A DNA stretch of 40,974 nucleotides, from contig JARBJD010000498.1 of NCBI GenBank assembly GCA_033064195.1, positions 1 to 40,974 of the forward strand. Reading direction: 5' to 3'. Within the stretch, counting starts at the first letter, position 1. Each line of letters opens with the position of its first letter. The stretch comes from Blattamonas nauphoetae (taxonomy: Eukaryota > Preaxostyla > Oxymonadida). Both the position numbers and the translations under genes were made by a program. Shown here piece after piece: positions 1 to 12,800 of the stretch. The notes beneath the pieces were generated by a model. The model did not search any database, had not been told where the DNA came from, and worked only from the letters and a program-made list of their open reading frames with translations.

Positions 1-3000
1 GGTCGAAACGTCCGTCTGGCATCCTGTCTTGATGACTCTCTCCGACAGCACGTCCTCGACTTGAATTTGGACAAAGGCAGACCAGCCTCCGAAGTGTTGA
101 CTGTCCCTCTGACGAAATTCACCAAAGGAATGGGATATGGGGAGGCTTATACAGAATCGTCGGTGCTCAATCCTGGAAACACTCACTCACCAGAGTCATT
201 AACGCGTACCTTCACATCTCAATGATCGCAAGTCATCCCAGCCCGCCTCGTCTAACAACAACGAAGCAATGCTGACGAAGCACTGAAGACAGTCAGGATC
301 AGCCTGGAAGGAGTGGATCTGGAAGGAACTCACGAAGTGACACTGTCAGTGAATGGAACAGAGACAGTGACGATTGATGTTTGTTCAGTTCGTCTCAAGG
401 ACAACTTGAAGGAATCCTGTTCGACACTGACACATCGAATGTGAACGTGTCATACAACCTCGATATGGATCGTCGAGATGAAGATGATGTGAAAGTTTTA
501 TGAAAGGTCTTTCATTCGCGACGATTGCCGACAGCTCGTCTGATGTCGATGGAATGTGGATACGATGAAGCGAAAGAATGCGTTGATTCAGATGACAGGC
601 CGAGTTTTATGGATACAACGAAGAGATACGAGAGATTGAGGCTGGGTGATTTCAGAAAACTCGAAACGATTGAAATGACGTTCGACTCGACATCAAAGTG
701 GGAAGGATCCGCGATTCTGTATTCGGTGTCTGGATCAGTGGAGCTGGAATATGGGACGACATACTCAGTGAGTGGATTCGAGACGAGGGCCATCACCGCA
801 TCTTCATGAATGCATCCAATTACAATTGAAGATAAGACCAAGCCAGAATTGAAGATATATCGCGAGTTTTGGATGGAAGGCGAAGATGATTGTTTCTTTG
901 TCAGGGCGAAATTGAAGAGTGGAATGGGAAAGATTGGGTTTGTCAAATTCAGAAATGGATATCCGATTCTGCCATCGTCTCTGATTCAGATGGAAATGGA
1001 CGACAGCATTTCTGGTTGGCTTCTCAGAGCTCGACTGTTCTGAAATATGGGTCGACATACACGCTGTGTGGATTGGATGGGAGTGCGTTCTTCGTGAACG
1101 ATGGAATCTCAATCACTGTTCCTCACGCACCAGTCGTAGGCTCGATGATTCAACCAGAAAGAAGCACACACGGAGTTCGTTCCGTGTTGTGATGTCTGGA
1201 TCTGAGTTGCCAGCGTCAGGGTCTTTCACAGCGTCATTCTCTGAATGTGCTGGAACATTTATGATTTCGTTGTCAGAATCGTCAGATTGGAGATCGGACT
1301 GGATTGTGGTTTCGACCAGCACGTTCGAGTTCAACAAGACGTACACGCTGGCGAATTGATTCGTCTTCTGGAACCGCTGATCATCTGTTGTGTTCTGGGT
1401 GACGATGAAAACACCTCTCGGACGAAACGACCCGGATTGGGAGGAGTGTCTCTGATAGGTGTTTTGTTTGATTCTGTTTCGATTGATGTTTGCTCGAATT
1501 GTTGCTGACACATTCGAAGTTTCAGTGTTCGATGTTGATGATGCTTCGAAGATCTGATTCCATTGTCGATCACTTTCTCGTCATGCGCTTCGACAGAAGG
1601 GTGACGACACACTCTACGAGCTGGGACTCTGTGCTGCAATATGGCCATCGCTACGAGATTGCTTCGATATCGAGTTCAACGATGACTGTCTCAATTCCGT
1701 CTCCCATTATTATCGAAGTCCCTCTGTTGTCAGCATTTGTACATCTCGATTACTCCCAACTCCATCAACACCTTCCTCCGCATCCAGTTGTCTGGAACTG
1801 GCTTCATTAGGAGCTACGTAGTGACACTCACTTCTGGCTTCTCGTTTGTTGTGACTGCTGGAGTCTTTCCCAGCGGCTGCGTCTGAAGAAATGGCACTTG
1901 GAAGGCCAGACAGCCTCGCATTCGACACTCCACTTCACCATCAATCAATTGTCTCCATGAACCCAGATTCGGTCGTCATCTTGAATGGCACGCTGACATT
2001 CATAACACCAAAGAAACCAGATTCACTGTCTCTTTTTGTGGATGGTCGAAGAGAGACGAGTCGGTTTTAATGGAGAATCGTCTCGTCGCTTGCTTGTCTG
2101 TGGAAGTTGGTTGGGCAATTGTTGTTCAACTTGGGTTCATCGACCAGGGTGGGGATTATTATTGACTCAGCGACACTTGGATCACCGATTCGAGTTGAGA
2201 ATGAGATGGTTGCACTTTTCGAGTTTTGGAAATGTTGACCCGAAACTTCGAATTCCTTCATCTGCTTGTGATCATGTGGAAAGTGGGATGATCAGGGTTT
2301 GGATCGGGTCCTCACCTGACTCACCCTCAAAGACCTCACCTCTATTCTAATTTATGTTTTGGTTTAATTTTCACGAGGATTCTCATTTCATGAAAAATTG
2401 ATTATAGATTGAACAAAATTTCTAAATATGGGATGGATAGTGGAAAAAATGAGGTGCTGTTTTTCCTTCGATTATCTCAATAAAGCTCTATCAAGGAGAA
2501 TTTCCTCTTTTTTTCATTAAATGGATTCGAAGCTCATTTCACATCTAAAATCAAATTGAAGAGTCTCGTTGGATCACTCGATGGAAAAACTGAGAATTGA
2601 TCCAACCCACCTTTTATGTCATCTGGATCAAGTGACAATTTCTGTGTTTTGCGAAAAAGAGTTCAACTGTGTCAGTGAAATTGAAGGAAATTTAAGGTGC
2701 GAAATGGTGTCGGAGAGTCGTGATGTGGTCGATGATCTCACTTTTCACATTTGAGTGTCCTAATTTGGACACCAGGAGACCTCACCTCCAAAATGGAGGT
2801 GAGGTCTTTTAACTTCCACGTTCTCGTGTAAAGTGTCAGACAACTATAAACCCTGGGGATGATTGTTGTGTCGTCATCGACACTTGAGATTCGAGATGTT
2901 GACATTGTGGTTGACTTACTCTCTCCTTCATTCGTTCTCCTATCTGCACTGAACTCGGACTTGACACTGAAAGAAGGATCATTCGTTGGACCACAATCAT

Positions 3001-4721
3001 CACCTTCGTCAAACGATGAGTTGTCTGAAGAGATCTGTTCATGGACAAGTGGGATCCTTCAGCTGGACAACTGCGACGTCGATCGTTTCACCGTTCTTGC
3101 CAACCTCTCCTTTGGAGCTGTGAACATGAAGAATGGATCTCTGACGGTGGAAACCAGTTCATTCCACGATAATTCTCCGACTCTGTTGTCTTTCCCTTCC
3201 TTCGTCAGAAACATTCACTGCTCGGATGGGGACACATCGAAGTGGGAGTCTAAATGGAGGCGATGGAACGGGGACGATCGTTCAGCTTGGATTGAGGATG
3301 AAAGATGCATTCTGTCTGGAATGGAATCTATCACCAGTTCGTCATTCTTTGTTCCCTCACTGATTCCGAAATCTTGCACAAGTTCGTTCACCGCTAAGAC
3401 GAAGACATTCGCGATCACAATCGTTGGAACGACACTGATCCCTTGTGGCTGACATTGGAAGTGTTTGAGAGTCGAAAGATGGAAGAGGGACAGCCACCTC
3501 CTTCGAACTGAATATGAACTCGACCACATCGTTCTCGGAGAAAGAGATCTCTCACTCTCAAATCGTCGTTGCCACTTTCTCGAAATCTCTGGAATGGCGT
3601 TCGTCTTGCTTGCTATTCGCACACAAGATTCGTTTGTGATCAACCGAGCAGTTCTGATCGATTGGCTCAAGCGATGAAAGACAGCATGAAATGGTGGATT
3701 CCTACGGTGATTGTTGTTTCTGTGCCAACTCGTCTTGATTGTGATTGTTGTGTCATTGTTCATTCGGCGTCAGAAGAAAGTGGATGGGAAAAAACCACTG
3801 TCTGAGATGGAGGAACAACTTGAGTGAAGTTTGATGAGGAGGATTGGGCACGATTGTTGGAGAGGGATCCACACAGCCCGATTGGAGGGCTTGTGACAGG
3901 AATGGACCAGTCGTTCGGTCCGCCGACGAAGGAAGGGCAAGCGATGAGCAGAGGAAACAATGCAGATGAGACAGAGATGGGAGTGACAGTGATTGGAACA
4001 GGCGATGGAGTTGCTGAGACGAGAACACTCCAAAGTTCGAGACACTGTACGACAGACTGCACACGACAGAAACGAAGTGAACAAAGAAGCGATGATGGAG
4101 TCGATTGTGCGTGGTCTTCAGAATGCAGCTCGGATGAACTCGACATCGCAACTGTTTGCGTGTCTGACGTCTCGATGGAGTTCTGATTGATTCACATCAA
4201 CAGCAACTTGGCTCCAACTGAGGTCGCCGTCGTTGCAGATGGCTGGTGAAGACCAACACGCACTTCTGAATCCAACATCGGTGTTGTGTCGAAGGGTCGG
4301 GAGGACGCAGAAGAATCGAAGAGATGGTCGGCACCAGAAACGGCGAATGAAGTCGCAAACGTGGATGTGAAGAAAGTGTTGGTTTTCGGCGGCCTTGTGC
4401 TGTGGGAGATTGAGACTGGTCAAGTGCCGTTTCGGGAACTCGATGCTGTGAACGCGCAGCGACAGATTAGGACCGGGATTCTGCCTCGAATGGAGACCAT
4501 CACGAATTCAGAAACTGGTTGATCTTTTGACCCACTGCCTCTCATTCCAACCAGACGACCGACCAACTCTGGATGAAGTGGGGAAAGAGCTTCTGGAAGT
4601 GTTGGGAGTTGGAAAACAGGATCTCATCTCCAAAACGTTGTCGAAGCACACGTCAAAATTGAGCAGTGAGCAGTTGATCTCTGTGCGACTTCTCGCATGG
4701 TTCTTTTCATTTGGTATCTGA
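1..4721 (+). pseudogene. Degenerate beta-helix/TIG-like surface receptor with kinase-like tail (5' end outside window)
   Basis: Pieces of one large protein are readable in order on the plus strand but keep changing frame. Modules with the W.G.A.LY....L.YGT.YSV pattern (an Ig/TIG-like repeat) lie around 650-800 and 960-1110. A beta-helix stretch lies at 2859-3452. A membrane segment starting KWWIPTVIVV with a basic RRQKK flank lies around 3690-3790. A kinase C-lobe with APE, LVLWEIETGQVPFREL and a CLSFQPDDRPTLDEV motif lies at 4320-4620. The same order occurs in the minus-strand gene at 6877-14384, so the two are paralogues arranged convergently. There are many frame changes and stops across 4.7 kb, and a MITE sits in the beta-helix part. 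I infer a decayed host gene. No N-lobe or glycine loop is visible, so even the ancestor probably had a partial or inactive kinase domain. Codon-level decay is worst at 1-2290. Confidence 0.75.
2294..2855 (+). mobile_element. hAT-type MITE, copy A
   Basis: The element starts CAGGGTTT and ends AAACCCTG, giving 8-bp terminal inverted repeats. It is flanked on both sides by GGGATGAT (2286-2293 and 2856-2863), a perfect 8-bp target duplication. Both properties are hallmarks of the hAT superfamily. There is no transposase: the longest open stretch is about 60 codons, so it is a non-autonomous miniature element of 562 bp. Second-order inverted repeats AAAGACCTCACCTC (2330-2343) and its complement (about 2797-2810) lie inside the ends. 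A 14-bp hairpin with a 3-nt loop lies at 2777-2808. Removing the element and one target copy rejoins the receptor beta-helix reading at GMIVVSSSTLEIRD, so it landed inside that gene. Copy B is at 5948-6523. Confidence 0.9.
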
Positions 4722-5939
4722 CTCTCCTTCTCAAATCACCCCTCAGATATCCTTGATTTCTTTCCTGCACACTTCATGTCATTCTCATCTCACATCATTC
4801 ATTTTCTTCATCAGTGTTCGTCTCTGATCGAGTGTGTGTTCTTGACGTTTCACGTTTGATCAAATCGCAGTCGAACGACAATTCGCTCTCTCTCGACAAA
4901 TGACAATTCTTTCTTCTCTCGAGACACTTTCATCGTTGCTCTTCGTTTCTGCCGATCTTCGTATCGATCTCACTTGCCCTCGTTTGAGATCTGCCGACTC
5001 TCAACACACTCATTTTGGATTCTTCATTCTCGCTTCTCTTTCGTTGTCATCCTCCTCTTTCTCGACTGTTCCGTGGAAGCCTTCTTTCATCTTCAGAAGA
5101 AATGATTGCCTCCAGTCTGTTCTCGATCTATCGACTGCAACAGTTGGACGGATGTTTCATTCTTCGTGCACTTCCCTTTAAAAGCAGGATGCATTTCCAC
5201 ATGACAGTTTTATTCGTCCAAATACTACGACAAATGAATCACCTCGGCTTTTTTATCGCTTTCTCGAATAGTTGGTGACTAATACAAACTTTCTGGACAT
5301 CGAAAAACACCTTCAAGAATCTATCCGACCATATGGGAGGTTGTCGTTAGTGATGTCCCATCGCTTGAAAAATGGGTCTTGTTCAAGAACCTTCAAGAAT
5401 GATTCAAGACTTAATCTCATTGTCCTCGTCACGGTGATACTACTTTTCTCTTCCTATCGTCTCACCTTCGGTTCAGATGCTGTCATTCCCTTATAACGAT
5501 GAAAAGCCAGTTTTAGATTCGTCGTCGTCACGAAAACAGGGTATTTTGATCTTCCTAATTTATTCTTAAAACCACTTCGACAAGTTTTACTCGACATTTT
5601 GTGGAAAGAAACACGAGAGATTTGTTGTATGTTGGGATTCTCTCTCGCCAGTCTCGCTCGATGGTCGCCACACTCCCCCCCTGATATATCCGAGACTCTC
5701 GCACCCTCTCCCCTCCATTCCTGATCTCTCTCGCTCATCTGCTGACTCTTCGATGCCGATTCAGGAGAATCGAAAGGATTCATCGCCAACTTGGTTGTCA
5801 TTCTCTCTCTTTGAACAAAACAGTCGAGAGCCACGAAATCAAAATGAATCGCAAAATAGAAAAATCATCGAGAGAATCAAGAAAGGGATTATAAAAGTGA
5901 ATATGCAGCACAAAGTTGGAAATTGAAGTGATGTGAAGG
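4722..5939. other. Intergenic region with a remnant of an FLNW-unit 3' flank
   Basis: I see no convincing gene in these 1.2 kb; short frames at 4900-5280 and 5272-5496 lack any family pattern. The segment at about 5640-5800 (CTCTCGCCAGTCTCGCTCGA, then a CGCTCATCTGCTGA-like stretch) resembles DNA downstream of FLNW-family genes at 23666-23700 and 32285-32390. It is probably a fragment of that duplicated unit. Pyrimidine-rich DNA follows the receptor pseudogene at 4720-5050. Confidence 0.5.
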
Positions 5940-5947
5940 TGAATCGG

Positions 5948-6523
5948 CAGGGTTTATAGTTGTCTGACACTTTACGAGGCAGTAGTTAAAAGACCTCACC
6001 TCCCATTTGGAGGTGAGAGGTCTCCTGAGATGTCAAATTAGGACACTCAAATGTGAAAAAAAGTGAGATCATCGACCATCACGACTCTCCGACACCATTT
6101 CGCGCCCCTTAAATTTCCCTTCAATTTCACCGGACACAGTTGAATTTCTCTTTTCGCAAAACACAGAAATTGTCACTTGATCAGATGACATAAAAGTTGG
6201 TGGGTTGGATCAATTCTCAGTTTTCCATCAAGTGATCCAACGAGACTTTCAATTTGATTTTAGATGTGAAATGAGCTTCTCGAATCCATTTAAATGAAAA
6301 AAAAGAGGAAATTTCTCCCTTGAGTAGAGCTTATTGAGATAATCGAAGCGAAAACAGCACCTCATTTTTTTCCACTATCCATCTCATATTTAGAAATTTT
6401 GTTCAATCTATAATCAATTTTCATGAAATGAGAATCCTCGTGAAAATTAAACCAAAACATAAATTAGAATAGAGGTGAGGTCTTTTGAGGGTGAGTCAGG
6501 TGAGGACCCGATCCAAACCCCTG
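5948..6523 (-). mobile_element. hAT-type MITE, copy B (inverted relative to copy A)
   Basis: This 576-bp stretch is the reverse complement of 2294-2855 with scattered differences. It is bounded by CAGGGTTT on the left and AAACCCCTG (one extra C) on the right. The flanks are TGAATCGG at 5940-5947 and again at 6524-6531, a perfect 8-bp target duplication different from that of copy A. The two copies are therefore independent insertions, not one duplicated segment. The internal hairpin seen in copy A is imperfect here (about 5989-6025). There is no coding capacity. Confidence 0.9.
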
Positions 6524-6531
6524 TGAATCGG

Positions 6532-6876
6532 TCTCAGAGCATCTGAGGTCGAGAGGCGCAAACAGAAGCTGCTGAAATATGTGATAAAGCGGCGTTTTCT
6601 GATGACTCATAAACCATGATGAGAGCAACTTGGTCTTGGTCATCAAGAGTCGTGTTTGGGGGTGATGAAAACAGGTATTGGCTCCCCAAAGAAAGAATTG
6701 AAGTGTGGTGTAGAAGCAAGAGAATGTGTTAGCGAATGAGATGTTCTTTCGACAGTGTGGTGGTCGAAGTTGGTGACGAAGGAAGAGTCGTGTCTGAGAT
6801 GAGGACTGGCGGTGACGTCAACCAAGTCGAGTGTTGTGGGTGAGGTGAAGCACATCATGTTGTGGATGTGCTGTGG
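6532..6876. other. Intergenic, nothing recognised
   Basis: This stretch lies between MITE copy B and the 3' end of the minus-strand receptor gene. Short open frames on both strands show no family pattern. It probably holds the 3' untranslated part of that gene. Confidence 0.4.
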
Positions 6877-9800
6877 TTAAGATAGATGTGTCAGACATGC
6901 GATCAGTGAGGTGAATGTGAACGAGTGGCGATTGGGTGTAAAGTGACGTGTTTCACACACCAATCCTTCGTTCTGTTGCGACTGTCCTTCTTCGTTGTCT
7001 GCGTCGTCAGCGAAGCCCAGTGTTGACGCCACCTGCTCCAGCGTCGGCCGCGTCACTGGGTCCAGCGAGATGCACTGCCGAACAAGCGACGCTGTCTCCG
7101 AACACACCTTCCGCATCAGCATCTCTCCACCCACTCCAATCTGACGATGCGCGTTCATCGCATCCAACTCCCCAAACGGCACTTCTCCGTCTCCATCTCC
7201 CACAGAATCAGCCCCAGACTGAACACCGCTGCCTTCTCCCTTTTGTCCACCCCGCTCTTCCGACCTGTCACTTCAGGCGGGGTCCAGCGCACGTTCTCGT
7301 TCGCCTTCATCATCATCGATGACGATGTCAGTGTCGATCTCCCGTCATCTGTCACGACTGACTGTGGCAACCGAAAAAACGTCGTTCCGAGGCAGCTGAG
7401 CAAGCTGGTTCCCTTCGTGCGATGATTGCTCAACCACAGCTGGCTCTGTCTCTGGCTCCGCTGAGTGTGGTGTGCGGGTGGGAAGATGTTCTGTCTGGTT
7501 CTGTTCTGTCTCTCCTTCCAGTGCCACCTGCCCATTCTCGTTCTGAGAGGCAACAAAGACAGGCTGGTACGAGCGAGGGTACGTCGGGCCAGTGTCTGCC
7601 ATCAACAGAAACACTTCGTCGCTGTCGTTCACAACAATCTTGTGCGGCGACAATTCTGTCAGAATCTGGTCTGTCGTGTTCGACTGTCGCGCCACTGCCA
7701 ATCCTCGCACAAGCTGCTGGATCATCCGAAGTCGGTCTGTGTTCCAGTTCGGCTCCTTCGTTCGGTGCAGTCGATCGTACAGTGTCTCCGTCTTCACAAC
7801 TGCTCGCGTTGCATACTCGCCTTGGCACTCCATCACATGGACCATCGCTCGGATTGGCTCTCTCCGGGAATGCTGCAAGGGTTGGGTCTGACGACTTTTC
7901 TTCCGCTTGCAACTTGAATTCGGCTGTGTTGTTTCGAAGGACGCCTTCAGCAGTATTTTCTACAGCAACGGGAAATCCTCCTTCACTTCGAATTGATTTT
8001 CGTCAAGTTCCTGCGTTGTGAGTGGTTGCTTCTTTTTGTTTGGCTTTCTGACGGCGGCGGAGACAGATGAGCAGAATCAGGAGAAGGAAGCACAACAACC
8101 GATGCGACAATCACAGGAATCAGCCACGGAAGAGCTTCCCCAAAACTCTGCGCAATCTTCCCTTGCTTGCTTTTCTGAACAAGCACCCATTTCGTGTGTT
8201 GGTTCTTCCCAAACCCAAGATCCATCCGCCATTCCAGATCCTCGTTTAAGAACCGAGAAAGCTCCTTCGTTGCCAGACTGAACACGAGCGAAGTCTCGTT
8301 GCTTGGAGATGGTGAGAGAGACGAGAGAGGGAGCGAGATGTTCTGTCCTGTCAATTTCGTTTTCTCATTTATCTCATAAACTTCCACACTCAGTCCACAT
8401 TCAAACAGTTGCGAGCCACTCAGCGAGAACAGAAACGATTGTGTTTTCTTGTTCAGTGTCACTGTCGAGTTGGCTGTGTCCAGTGTTGGGATGAACAGTG
8501 GCGAGTTCGGAGTCGAGTCTGTCCCACTCACTTCACATTCCTCCGCTGCAATCCATCCCGACGTTCCTCTGACCCCATCTCCCGCGCTCAACGTCCGAAT
8601 CTCCACTTTCCCATTCTCAGAGCAGGCGATGTTCCGACGAGCGGAGGGAGATGATTGAGAAAGTGGAGTGTTGTCGTTGAAGGCGCTGGTGTCGATGGTG
8701 AGCAATCCACTGATTTGTTGGAAGACTCCCTGAGGGATGAAGCTGAACTCGGTGGAATGAATGGAAGTGTGTGAGTTGTTCAGGACGATCACTCCACTCG
8801 ACCAAAAGCAGATTGTGTCGTCGTTTGAAAGTGTGTGTGTTGTGTCTGATTCTGACGAACCAATAATCGCACTGTCTTTCATCACAACAACCCCATCCGA
8901 CACACACAGGAACACAAAATCTGAAGCAGATGTTTGGATCGACACATTCACGTCTCGCAGTTCGAAACGGCCTTCATCCACAACAATCAGCCCTTTCTCC
9001 GATTCGTGCGACACATCAGCCCCAATCTCCAGTCGGGGTTCCGCAAACCCACCGCGCTCGAATGCCAACAGACTGTCCTTCCCAACCTTCATCACAGTCG
9101 ACTGACGAGACGCGTTCAGAAGTTTGATGTCAATCTGTTTCGCACCAATCGATTCTGCAATACGCCACGCTGCATCCATCGAATGGCACGGATTTGTTCT
9201 CGCCACACAAGAACGACGAGTCGCTCGACGAGCTGTCCGAGAACAGCTCAATCTCTGTCGGCGCTTTCAAAGGGTCGATGAGGACACCAGATGAGAGGAC
9301 AAGATCGTCAGGATTGTCCGACTTGCTGATTTTGGTGATTGCATAAGTCTGCCCAAATCGGAGTGGGTTGGTTCCACCGATCGGGAGGAGACTGGGCGAA
9401 GCGCCAGACATGGAAGAGTGAAACACGATTGGGAATGACAGTGAGTTGTTCAGCTCAACTTTGTATTCTCCACTCAGTGCCAGTCCTTCTCCACTCACAA
9501 CCAGACGCACTCCTGTTCCCATCGAGTTATTCACTTTCAGCCACGCTTCGGTCACTTTCGGAGGGGAGGGACCAGGAACGAGACATGGTTGTTCATGAGG
9601 GCAGAAAGCGAAGCGACTGACACAGCCGACACAGAATACCATTGTCCAAAGTCCAACTTGTGCGAGTGACCTGTTTCTGTCCAGCATTTCAGCCAAATCC
9701 AACCATCCTCATCGAACTCGCCTGAGACTGTCAGAGGAGACCCCAGCGAGCCACCTGTGAGTGTCACTTCGACCACTTGCGATGGTTCAGGAGGGAGTGG

Positions 9801-12800
9801 GGAACGACGTGCCAGTCAGAACAACCTTCACTTCATTTCTCGAAAGTGTCAATTCAGATGTCGCGTTTTCCACTCTGAACGGAAGAGAGGGTGTTGTGAA
9901 CGAGGAGGCTTGTTGTTCAATCAGAACTGGTTGTGTCTCTCCTTCTGATGAGAGCGAGATGATGGAATAGTTCATTCCATATTCCACATCAGCATCATTC
10001 AACGGATAGAGGGTCAGTGGAAGCACGATCGTCTCTCCTCCAAGAACCGAAATGATCAAGTTTGAATTCTCTTTGTTTGAAGGGACTTCATTTTCATCCA
10101 ATTTCGATCGTCGAAGTGTCAGCGTATAATCGGCTCCAGACGTCAATGCGAGAGTGGTCAGTGTGATGGTCGTCGTGTTCAGACCAGTCGCTGCCTCAGC
10201 CGAGCAGGAGAGGAGACGAGGCGGCTCGGGAATGATCTCGATCACTTCCAGAGTGTCGTGGAGCAGTTCGACTGTCGTTCCTTGTTCGCGGAAGCCATTA
10301 ATCGAATACGAATCACCATATTTCAGTGTTGCATCAGCAGAAGGATACAAAACCGCTTCTCCTTTCCACTCCGATCCATCCACCTTCATCGCAATCCATC
10401 TCGACGAACTCGCGCTCTTCAATTCCACTTCATAAATCTTCGAAGTGGACAGCAAAAGACCTGTCATCACAAAATCAGCTTTCTTCTTGTCCAACGAGTA
10501 CGATTCCAGTTTCATCCCGGTCAGACGCGTCTTTCCGGCAATCATGAACGGTGCAATCGGTTGGTCAATGAAAATCTCTGGTGCGTCAGGCGTCGCTTTC
10601 ACAACTGAGACAAGCGAGTATGAAACATCAAATGACAGATCAACTTTCGATCCATACAACCACAGTGTCGTCGGCTTCGATTCTCGTTCTTCTGTCTTCG
10701 TCCCTTCGAATTTGACCGTGAACGATGCCGATGGCGACAGTGTCACTGTGTAGTCCCCAGCTTCCATCCATCTCCCAACAAGAACAATCTCTGTTCGGTT
10801 CCCATCCACGTTCGGGGAGTTCTTCAGTCTAACAATTCGTGACGGTTCGGCTGGAATCCAAAATCGTGTGGGCTCGTCCACAATCGTCTTTGTTTCTGCA
10901 ATTTTCAGTGCTGTGATCTCATAATCAGTTCCGAAAGAGAGATTGGCATGGGATGGATACAGTGTTTCGGTCAGCTGAGTCGATGTCTGGTTTCCAGTTC
11001 CCGAGATCGTTCCAGTCAGCGTGAAGGCATCGCCTGTTCGAACATCCGAGACCAGTTTGAACAGCGTGATGGAGAATGACTTCCCACCAGGCAGGAACAA
11101 TCCTTCCAGCGTGATCAGAGCGTCGGTTTCATTCGTCCCTCCCAAATCACACTTCGCTTCGATAATTCGAGACGGAGCAGGAACTTCGAAGACAAGAGCG
11201 GGTGATGGAATCACAGCGTTCACTGTCGAAGAGAACACTTTCACCAATTCGTATTCTTTTCCATATTCCAGCGTCCCGGCTGTTTGTAAACGGTAACATT
11301 CTTCGATCCCGATGTCGACGAGAATGGCATCGAAAACGAGAGGATGTTGGACGTATCTTGTTTCTCCGAAACTTCAACTGTGAATTCTTCGCCACTCATT
11401 CCAGACGAGGTCACTGTCAGAACAACATTGTTCAGAGTGGATGAATCGAAATCGCATCCGATGGCAGACACAGAAGGACCAAGGGGAGTCGTGAACACAG
11501 AAGAATCCAGAAGGATGAACTCGTCGTCTTTCCCTTCTTCCGACAGAATCATCGATGAGATCGTGTATTCAGTTCCATACTTCATCTCATCAGCCCATCC
11601 CAGAAAGATCGTCGATGTTCCCAATGTGTCGCTGCTGAATTCAATCGGGAAGGTGTGAGACGATGTCGTCGTTGCTCTGTAAGTCTTCCCATTCGGCAGA
11701 CTCGTTCCTTCCACTGTCAGAACTGTCCAGTTCGTCGTGATCTCACCACTTGCGAACGAGAAGGTGTCAATTCGGGGAGGAAGAGGAACAAAGAATGATC
11801 GGCCAGGGTTCACATAGAAAGAATCAACGCCTTCTCCGACAGATTCGATTTCATATGTTTCTCCAAACTTGAGCGAGCTGGCTGTTTCTTCGCCTCCAAC
11901 TGTGAAGTTCGCCAGGCATCCACTCTCACTCACATTGAAGATCTCAGCCGACCACGTCGTGCTTGACCCAACACGACTGATCACAACTTTCTGCTGCTTG
12001 TCGTGAAGCTTCCGCCCCTCCATCGACACCATAATCGTGTCCTTCTTCCCATTCAATCCTGCTGACACTGTCTCAATTCGAGCTGGTTCGATTGGTGTTT
12101 TGAATGTCACTGGTCGATTCACAATTAATTTCATCTCGTCCACCCCATTCACAAAGAACACGTCTTTCACTGTGTATTCTGTATCATATTTCAGCTGCCC
12201 AGACGAAGCAAAAGGAAAAAGAGTGGCATCTCCAGTGAGTGTCGTGCTTGAGGATGGTGACAGTGTCATCGTCACATTCACCTCTTCTTCCCCGTTCATT
12301 GCCACCATCCAGAACGATCCCTCTTTCAGTCCGATACCAGTCACTTCAATCGTTGTCGCGTTCGCATCCCTCACCCTCGCCACGGCTGATACAATGTACA
12401 TCCCCAGACCCCATCCAGGCATCACTGCCGAGCGCAGTGTGTACGTCTTCCCACTCGGCAGAACTCCACCCGTTCCAACTGTTGCTGTGCCTGTTCCTGT
12501 GATCGAGTCGGAAAATGTCACAAAGATGAGTCTGGGCAGGGTGTCCCCGTCGAGGAGCACAGCCATCGTTCCTGTCATCGCGTGGGCACACGTCACTGTG
12601 AACGTGGCTGTTGATGACTCCATCGTCATTGACGAGGAAACGATGTGAGTTGCCTTCGGAACTTGAGGAATTGACGCTGAATCTGTGTCGGGGTTGGAGA
12701 TATGAACTGCAAGATAATCAGACGATGTGTCGCAATCGGCAATCTTCTCCGGAGTGAGAGGGAAGTTATGTAATTCCCTAACAAAGATGTCTCTTCCTTG

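Noticed and set aside
2294-2304. Telomere-like CAGGGTTT/AAACCCTG termini as an interstitial telomere
   Set aside because: Only one unit at each end, and the 8-bp duplications identify them as transposon ends.
12037-12648. 203-codon plus-strand frame and many others at 10-14 kb
   Set aside because: Antisense shadows of the intact receptor frame on the minus strand.
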